In this document: piece by piece, positions 56,621-64,000 of the stretch
How positions within the stretch are numbered: the stretch's first letter is position 1
Layout of the letters: each line of letters starts with the position of its first letter
From: Antilocapra americana
Lineage: Eukaryota; Chordata; Mammalia; Artiodactyla; Antilocapridae
Direction: 5' to 3'
Length of the DNA: 64,000 bases
NCBI GenBank assembly: GCA_007570785.1
Contig: ML662442.1
Span: forward strand, 30,205,681-30,269,680
Notes under the pieces: model-generated
What the model was told of the DNA's origin: nothing
Database searches by the model: none
What the model saw: the letters and a program-made list of their open reading frames with translations, nothing else
Made by a program: the position numbers and the translations under genes

Positions 56621-58499
56621 TGATTCCATTACATGTCGGCAATCTTGATCTGAACTAATACATAAACTAACCTATTCTTCCCTGAGGCATTTAATCTCCT
56701 GGGCTGACTACCTGGTCAGCCACTGACTAGAACCAACTGACAGAGTGTCTCTCTGATGTCTGTTCTCAATCTATCGACACAAGGGAATGAAGGGCTGTTA
56801 ATGGACAAGTGGAGCTTTGTCCTAAATCCTATCTTCTAATCGAATCAGCCCCAATTTCACCCACCTTGACTTTTCCTCTGAATTCTTACAGGCCTTATGC
56901 ATAGTTCTATTGATTTGGGAGCTTATATCATTTCTCATATTTTAAAATTTTATGAGTGTGTATTTTTCCTGTCCTGAAATAGTATTAAACTTGGGGAAAG
57001 CAAAGCCTCCATTTTATACTTTTTTTTTCTGTTACATACATTATTGTCCGCTTGACAAATATTTACTGACTTTCTATTACAAAACAATCCTGAAATATAT
57101 ATATTATACAGCTATTCCATAGGACCTAAAATTTTATCTTTATTATCTTCTATTACATTTTAGGATGATTTTAACTTTCCACAGATTTATTCATTTATTT
57201 ATTGTGTGTCAACTATGGCACTAGTGAATCTGTTTGTATGTACTGCCAATGTTGATAAACCTAGCAATCAAAGTTAAGATTCATAGACATGTATACTTCT
57301 GAGGACTAGGTCAATTTTACCACATAATATTTTTTTACAAAACTCCACAACAAATGCAAACCTTAATGACCCCATATTAATTGTCTTGCTTGAAAAGTGT
57401 TTGTTCTCGGATATGTGTCCATCCAGTGAATGTAAACCTCTGAGAGTTAAAAGAATAGTGTCTGTGAATGTGTTCCAGAAGTCACAGGCTATGAAAGAGC
57501 TTTTAATACAGTGTTCCACTGGGACTTCCTAGGACACTGAGCCTAAAAGTGAATAAAAGAAAACTCTTCAGATTTCCAATCAGTAGTCCGGATCAGAAGT
57601 GGAAAGCACAGGCTAAAATTAGCATCCCTAATGTAAACCTGGAAGACAGTTCAAGCTATTCACCCAAGCAGGCCCATCAACCTTGCTTTCTTCACTTCTC
57701 AAATCTTGAATCGAATTCAAGACCAAACGTGGCATCATCATCCCCCACACCCAACAAACTATTTTTAGATCCGACTTCAAATGAAACAGAGACGTCTTTT
57801 GCGGAGGTTATGTGAAGGCTGCCTGAAGGGGATAGCCTTGTGGGTATTCACTGGGCTGAGACATGAAGATGCTAACACAGCTAACCCCTCTCGAGGAAAC
57901 TTGACCATGAACAGGCACAGTGTCAAAGGGCATTTAGAGTGTTTCTTCCCCCTGGTCTTCTGAGTGCACCAGGCCAGTAAGGACCCTTCCTCCACTCTCC
58001 TTACTTAACCATTTTGCTGAGAGGCCTCTGCCACTCTCATTTCTTCCTTGATAATGGAAACTTAGAGCCACCAATAGACTGATACAACCGCACCCAAACC
58101 CCAAGACTAGCATTCTACTTGAGAATAAAACTTGGGCCATCTGTCCAGCCTGTGGACCTGCTGTCTGTACCCTGCCATCTGTCCTATAAGCTCCATCCAA
58201 GGCAGAAAAACTAGGCTTTTCTCTTGTCATCTCCATGCTGCTCCAAGCATGAAGCTGACCTTAGCAAGTAAACAGATTAAATAATGCTTCAGGAAAGCAA
58301 CAGAAAGAAAAATTTCCAAGAGAGGAAGTTCTTAAACCGACCTTGCAGTATCCTACCAGATTTTAATTAAGGCCCATTGTGACATCACTGCTGTATTTTT
58401 GAACCTGAGGTCAGGAGTGGAAAAAGCAGATGGGCACAGTTTCAGCAAGGGATATTTCAAACTCTGAGTTAGGATGAGATGATTCTTTTTCAGTGATCA
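56621..58499. other. Unassigned intronic sequence
   Basis: No named repeat or gene. Confidence 0.45.
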
Positions 58500-59075
58500 T
58501 TTCTTTTTTTTCTCCGTGTGGTAAAATATACATAAAATCGACCATTTTAACTGTTTTAAGTGTACAGTTCAGTGGCACTAAGTATATTCGTACTGTTGTG
58601 CAACCATCACCACCACTCACCTCCAGAACTTTTTCATCACCCCATTCTGAAACTTCCCTGTTTAACAGTGATTCCCCATTTCCCTTTTCCGCTGGCCACT
58701 GGTAATCATTGTTCTATTTCCTGTCTTTATGGATTTGACTACTTAGATGCCTCATATAAACAGAATCACACCTCATTTGTTCTTTTGTGTCTGGCTTATT
58801 TCATTCAGCATAACATTTTCAAGGTTCATCCCTGTTGTATTAATAGCAAGTACCTGAATTCCATTCCTTCTGAAGGCTGAGTAATATTTCCTTATATGTA
58901 TGTTCCACACTTTGTTTATCCCTTCAGATGTCAGTGGACCCTTGGGTTGGGCCCACCTTTTGGCTATTGTGAATAATGCTGCTGTGAACATTGGTGACAA
59001 GTACATGCTCAAGTCCCTGCTTTCAATTCTTTTGGATATATACAAAGAAGTGGAATTGAGGTAATGATTTTTTAT
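58500..59075 (-). mobile_element. Ancient L1M LINE
   Basis: Inverted: GGTAAAATATACATAAAATC, CATCCCTGTTGTATTAATAG, GCTATTGTGAATAATGCTGC. The minus strand has a decayed ORF2 C-terminus (MFTAALFTIAKRWAQPKG). Confidence 0.9.
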
Positions 59076-60947
59076 AAATTCTCAACTTGTTAATCAAGTT
59101 ATGTAATGATTGAAGCTACTACAGAGAACTATTTTTGCGATTTTTTTGGCCCTTCTTTGTAGTCATCAACATTGGGTCTTTGAAATCACTGGGTCCTCAG
59201 GCCAGTTAGATAATCATTCGATTTTTATCACTTTGGAATCTAACTCAGTTTAAGAGCAGTCTATGTGAATGAGGATAGGCATGAGAGTGGGACTTACACG
59301 TTATTACATTCAAGTTCTATGGGAATCCTGGATAGTTGCTATTTTTGGATTAAACTAAAGGTTATATATAAAACCACTTTATTATAAAATTTGAAATTTT
59401 GCTATCTTGTGAACCTCTTAAATCATGACTAATAAACTGATACTATGTTAGTATTTCAAGCTCTTCAAATAAAGACCATAAGGAAATCAATCCTACATTG
59501 TAAGTATATGATTGACAGTGAATGAACAATCTTCATCAATTCTAATAAGGACTTTCTTGTAAATAAACTACTATAGAAGCCTCTGACCCAATTAATTTCA
59601 ACCATTTCCTGACTTTTAACTGCCAACTTAAAGTAATTAGAAAGCCCCCTGTTTCTTTTCTTCAACATTTTTTTTTTTGGAGATACTTACTTTCTTTACC
59701 TTCCATAAAACTTTTTAGTAGTAAGAATGATAAAATAAGAGCTCTAAAGACTATGGGATCTAGAATAAGAACTGTGCATGCCAAACATCCAAAGCCTTTG
59801 GATTCTTGAAATGAACAGTGTTTATATCCCTATGGGGAAAAAATTATGATACGAAATACACTTTAACATCTGTTAGTTTTAAGTGACATGTCACTTTTAA
59901 GTGACAACCAAATTTCTTTGATAGGTGAGTGAGGAATCAAAAGTCCTTGTTTCTAATTTGGAATACACCACATTCACACTGCTATGATGATTTCAAGCTT
60001 TGCTGTTGCCTGTAATATTTGTCTAATATACTCTGAAATCCTGGAGCTTCTGACTAATAGAGTCATCATAAGCTAGAAAGTTGAAAAAATCTCAGATAAA
60101 CAGGCCATTCTGAGTTAAAAATATTAACTGTATCACACAAAAATTTGGTATATTAGGCAAATAAATCAAGACACCTCACCTCATTCAGTCTATCAAACCT
60201 TCATTTCTGCCATTTCCCATTATAGGAGAAGTTTGTCAGCCTGGTTCCTATTGTGGCAGGAATTCACACTAAAATACTCATGAGTTCCTCTACCTTTCTG
60301 GCCCACCATTATCTTGGTGTTTCTGTTGCCTAGCAACAAGACCATCTTATCTATGCAGGCAAATAACCTTTAATACATATTAGTTCAAAGTATTTCTTGG
60401 TCTTTGTTTTTTTTAAACTTTCAAAAATACCATTTTCTCACATGCATTTTAAATTGTATCCTTTTTTTGATATATAAAACAACAAGGGAAGATTCACTGT
60501 GCAGTTTTCAAATCTCTCCTGCTTTTTCTACCTCAATTCCTTGCAGTCTGGCCAAATATAGAAATCCCCAAGGAATGGAACACATCCGAATGCCAATGTA
60601 TACTGTGGTTGACAGCTTTTTTCCTGGCTTTTCGGTGACACCTTCCGCATAGTATACCTTGCTCGAGTCAAGGACACCAGTGGCCAGACCCTGGAGGAAC
60701 ACTAAGGTTCTCGTTTGCCTCCTGATACAGGGAAAATAATATAAGCAAGCTCCGTGGGGGGAGAGCTTTGGACACATTTTGTTCACCAAATACTGAAGCT
60801 GTATCTTTCACTTACAATTTCAAGAAAAGTTGAGAGATAAGGAACAAAAACTAAAGAATAAAAGTCACACATTCATAAAAAGAATTGAGGATGTCTTTGT
60901 CTGTTTCTGCTCCCCTCCCCCCACCCCCCATTTATACTTCTGTCCTC
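59076..60947. other. Unassigned AT-rich intronic sequence
   Basis: No gene supported. A 16-nt palindrome lies at 59881-59896. A minus-strand open frame at 60508-60789 is discussed in the findings. Confidence 0.45.
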
Positions 60948-60978
60948 TTCTCTCTCTCTCTCTCTCACACACACAGAG
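60948..60978. repeat. (TC)n(AC)n microsatellite
   Basis: CTCTCTCTCTCTCTC passing into ACACACACA. Confidence 0.92.
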
Positions 60979-61783
60979 GCAGTCTGCCATTTTTTGTCTC
61001 TCTGTAATTGCTTGAGGGTTTTTCCATCACATCGAAGCTGGTTTCTCAGGGAAAAGGGAGCACAAACAAGGTGCAAAAGCATGTGGAAAGCCATTGAATT
61101 ACCTGAGGGAACCAGTCCAGGATCATGCTTCAAGGGCAGGGCTCTTGTGAGTGTCATGTTTCAACCTTTACCTTCAGAGGTAATAAGCTGTATATGCTGT
61201 GGATTCAAACTCCTTTTGATGCCCCAGAAGATTCATGCATGTACGATTCATTCAGTATTCAAGACCTCAGTCAGTGGACACACGTTGAGTTTCTACTGAA
61301 GGTACAGGCCTTGCAGGACGCTCTGCCTTATCAGTATCCTTCAAATTCCTCTCCTCTCACTTAGAGCGCATATCAATTCTCTTTGCTTTCACTGACGACT
61401 TTGACCTTTCTAATTAGCTCTATGAAAAACACAGACCGTATTTGGATTCTGCCCCTTCTTCTGAAACTCATCCACCATCCCCTTTCTAGTCAGGGCAGAG
61501 GTGTGATTCTTTGACTTCTGATAGACAGCTTTCAGCCTACTATTCTTTACCTTGCTTCCCCCACTGTTGGCATCTGCAACAATAATTTGTATGTTTCATC
61601 CACTGTTGCTGTGTAGAAGGAAAATAAAAATGGAGTTGGTTTTGCCAAGAGAGCTCTCTAAATGGAGCTGAGAGGCCACTGCAAAAGTGTGACTTATGCA
61701 CATCTTGTCCTGGATGGAATCTGACCTTTTGGTCACTTATTGTCCTAATGAAGGCATCCAGAACATCTGTCAGAAACTCAAGA

Positions 61784-61907
61784 TACTTATCAAACCTTTA
61801 TCCTAAAATAACTTGTGACAGATGATATACCTATTGAGTTCTTAACCTAAAATAACTCATGACAGTCTATCCACTTATCAGACCCTTATTGTAAAACAAT
61901 TTGTGAC
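61784..61907 (+). repeat. Three-copy ~43-bp direct repeat
   Basis: CCTAAAATAACTTGTGACAG (61802-61821), CCTAAAATAACTCATGACAG (61846-61865), ATTGTAAAACAATTTGTGAC (61888-61907), each preceded by a CTTATCA/CTATTGA-type segment. Confidence 0.85.
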
Positions 61908-61971
61908 TGCTATGCATCACAGACATATTTCCTTTCGTGTATCAGAGTATAGCCTCATGGCTTTTGCCTTT

Positions 61972-62109
61972 AAAACAAATTTTCTGGAAAAATCTTTAGC
62001 CATGCCACATGACATGCAGGATCTTCATTCCCTAGCCAGGGATCGAACCTGTGCCCCTGCAGCTCAAGTGTGGAGTCCTAACCATTGGGCTACCAGGTAA
62101 GTCTCACAA
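61972..62109 (-). repeat. CHR-type SINE with target-site duplication
   Basis: GATCTTCATTCCCTAGCCAG, AGTCCTAACCATTGGGCTAC. A perfect 11-bp repeat, CTTTTGCCTTT, lies at 61961-61971 and 62110-62120. Confidence 0.9.
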
Positions 62110-62244
62110 CTTTTGCCTTTTTAAGCCCCTGATTCTTTCTCTTCCCCAGAGCACTTAGTTTTACCCTAATCCATGTCTCCTAAATGCAATTCTTCCCAAA
62201 TAAACTCTTTTCCTATTTGCAGCTTTCTGTGTTTCTTGACACCT

Positions 62245-62405
62245 TTTCAGTTCAGTTCAGTTCAGTCGCTCAGTTGTGTCTGACTCTTTGCGACCCCATG
62301 AACCGCAGCACGCCAGGCCTCCCTGTCCATCACCAACTTCTGGAGTTTACCCAAACCCATGTCCACTGAGTCGGTGATGCCATCCAACGATCTTATCCTC
62401 TGTCG
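62245..62405 (-). mobile_element. BovB/Bov-A2 3' end with target-site duplication
   Basis: TTCAGTTCAGTTCAGTCGCT, then GCAGCACGCCAGGCCTCCCT. TGACACCT flanks it at 62237-62244 and 62406-62413. Confidence 0.92.
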
Positions 62406-62455
62406 TGACACCTATTATATCACCTTAAAGTTCCTGTGGCATCTGCGGTGAAGAG

Positions 62456-63097
62456 ACAACCCTAGATGATGGTTTTCCACTGGATTTCCAGCCCATGTAT
62501 GATCCAATTTATCCACTTGGAATATTGATATTATAGAGAGATACTGGGAAAGCATAAAAAATGATGATGTATAGTCATGCAGAAATGGATAGAAGACACT
62601 CTGAGTATAATCAGCAATTTTCCAGAAAATAGTGCAGAGCCAGACAAGGAGCTACTATGAAGGTCTCCACCTACATGTCTCATGCAGGCTTGACCTATGT
62701 ACTGTGTAGCAGTGAAACACTCTCCAGGTGAAAAGTCTCTGTCCTTTACTGGTATTCTTTACATAATAAATGTGCTACCCAAAAAAGTCAATGCAAAGAG
62801 ATTAAAAAAAACTAGCATCGTATTTTATATCTTTGAGAAAGGGACCTACAACGAATCACTTTTTTAAAAAGGAATAATTCCTTTTTAATGTGTCAATCAC
62901 ACTCTTATTTAATCTTTCATAAGTGGTGATTTTCTTATGTTTTCATAGAGTGAAGCCCACCCACATGTAAGTTCATAACAACTGGAATAATTTCATATCA
63001 TGTGCCTATTGAAAATATCTGTACATTGAGGCATGTCTAAGCCCATATGTACTGTTTACAAGGACTTTTAAGTTCTAAAGCCACAAGATCCTTTTGA
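62456..63097. other. Unassigned AT-rich intronic sequence
   Basis: No supported feature. Confidence 0.5.
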
Positions 63098-63308
63098 AAA
63101 GGACTAAGACCCTGATGCTGGGAAAGAATGAAGGCAGGAGGAGAAGGGGGCAAAGGAGGATGAGATGGTTGGATGGCATTACTGACTCAATGGACATGTG
63201 TTTGAGCAGACTCTAGGAGTTGGTGACGGACAGGGAGGCCTGGCATGCTGCAGTCCATGGGATCGCAGAGTCAGACATGACTGAATGACTGAACTGAACT
63301 GAACTGAT
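63098..63308 (+). mobile_element. BovB/Bov-A2 3' end
   Basis: AAGACCCTGATGCTGGGAAA to CAGACATGACTGAATGACTG, then (AACTG)n. Confidence 0.92.
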
Positions 63309-63679
63309 ATCTTATATAGCTTTGTTATTTCCTTTTACCAAACATAGTGTCTTATACATAGCAGTCAACACATATGTGTTGAAAAACGAAGGAATGAATC
63401 AAGCAAGCATAGATACTGGTGGGCTTGAGAAGATTTTTGGTTTTGACAAAATAAAAATACAGAAAAAACAGTTGGTAGCATCAACATTATCAATAATGAA
63501 AAAAATGGTAATTTTTAACATTTTCCAAAATACCTTCAAAACTATTTTAAGAACACCACCAAATAAAAAGTAAAACATTCCATATGAAGTTGAAGTCTTC
63601 ACTTTACTTCATGCCCAACACTATTTCTCCCATCCTCAGAAGGAAAAATAGGGAATTTATGAATTGCCTTCCAATCCAT
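63309..63679. other. Unassigned AT-rich intronic sequence
   Basis: No supported gene. Open frames here are low-complexity. Confidence 0.5.
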
Positions 63680-64000
63680 TTTTGTTTTTATACACATGTA
63701 CATGCATATGCATACATATCCATAAATATCATAGTTTAGTAAGAGTTAATATAAAATTTAGAATACTGGTATCATACTCTATTTACTCTATACATCAATT
63801 TGCAACTTACTCATTTTCTATTCAACATTATATTTGTGAATTAGCCATGTTTCATACAAATAAAACTGGGCATTTAAAAAAATCTGAACAGCATGCTATA
63901 TTTTATTTATTCATTTCCCTCATTCTTAGACTCACAGACTGTTTTCAACATTTGTTACTATAAATAATGCTGCAATGAGTATGCATCTATGCCTGTGTCA
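63680..64000 (-). mobile_element. Ancient L1M LINE, cut by window end
   Basis: Inverted old L1 3' region: ATTAGCCATGTTTCATACAA, TATAAATAATGCTGCAATGA. It runs off the window. Confidence 0.7.

Larger units (their letters stand above)
61604..62455 (+). repeat. Candidate LTR with internal direct repeats, twice interrupted
   Basis: Begins TGTTGCTGTGTAGAAGG. Three diverged direct repeats follow (61784-61907). A TTTTTAAGCCCC box lies near 62117-62128, and an AAATAAACTC polyadenylation-type signal at about 62199. The order (repeats, TATA-like box, AATAAA) is that of a retroviral LTR. The exact 3' end and the family are not known. Confidence 0.5.
1..64000 (-). other. SLC35F1: SLC35F1 gene body (internal part, mostly intron)
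   Basis: Three consecutive coding exons of one transporter gene lie on the minus strand, and no other gene is recognisable between or around them. The earlier exons (N-terminus and first membrane segments) and the later exons (C-terminal half) were looked for by eye and not found. The gene therefore probably extends past both ends of the window, in keeping with the very large size known for mammalian SLC35F1. That the outer introns fill the window edges is inference. The three exons themselves are read directly. Everything else listed lies in introns if this is right. Confidence 0.8.

Noticed and set aside
1..64000. CRISPR array, operon, toxin-antitoxin, phage or plasmid system
   Set aside because: There are no evenly spaced identical repeats, no dense bacterial-type genes and no ribosome-binding-site pattern. 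The window is mammalian intron.

Overview
This is nuclear DNA from a ruminant mammal, most likely cattle or a close bovid. The window is saturated with ruminant-specific retroposons: tRNA-Glu-derived Bov-tA SINEs, CHR-type SINEs, Bov-A2/BovB (RTE-clade) LINE copies and ruminant L1 tails. It also holds older mammalian repeats (MIR, L2, MER5A, MLT1, L1M). There are no prokaryotic signatures, and no operon, CRISPR array, plasmid or phage structure.

The only gene I can support is SLC35F1, a solute carrier family 35 member of the drug/metabolite transporter superfamily. It lies on the minus strand. Three consecutive internal coding exons are visible, in transcript order at 44137-44264, 16466-16625 and 8746-8902. 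They join in frame (split Gly codon, then split Leu codon) and have AG/GT splice boundaries. The introns between them are 27,511 bp and 7,563 bp. The earlier exons should lie beyond position 64000 and the later ones before position 1, so on this reading the whole window is interior to one large gene.

Layout. 1-8745: downstream intron, with two SINEs, a SINE split by a BovB copy, and a MER5A carrying a CHR SINE. 8903-16465: intron with an apparently inverted L1 and two small L1 3' ends with target-site duplications. 16626-44136: large intron with a textbook twin-primed L1, long L2 tracts, an MLT1 LTR interrupted by BovB, a tiny 31-bp insertion with a 16-bp duplication, and an ancient L1 cut by two BovB copies plus a SINE. 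44265-64000: upstream intron, poorer in young repeats from about 48.6 to 54 kb. It ends in an LTR-like element carrying a triple direct repeat and two later insertions.

No undescribed multi-gene system is present. The strongest observations are the nested and inverted retrotransposon structures, which give a readable relative chronology, and a few unexplained non-repeat segments. Repeat families were assigned by eye, so boundaries without a target-site duplication are good to roughly 10-30 bp.
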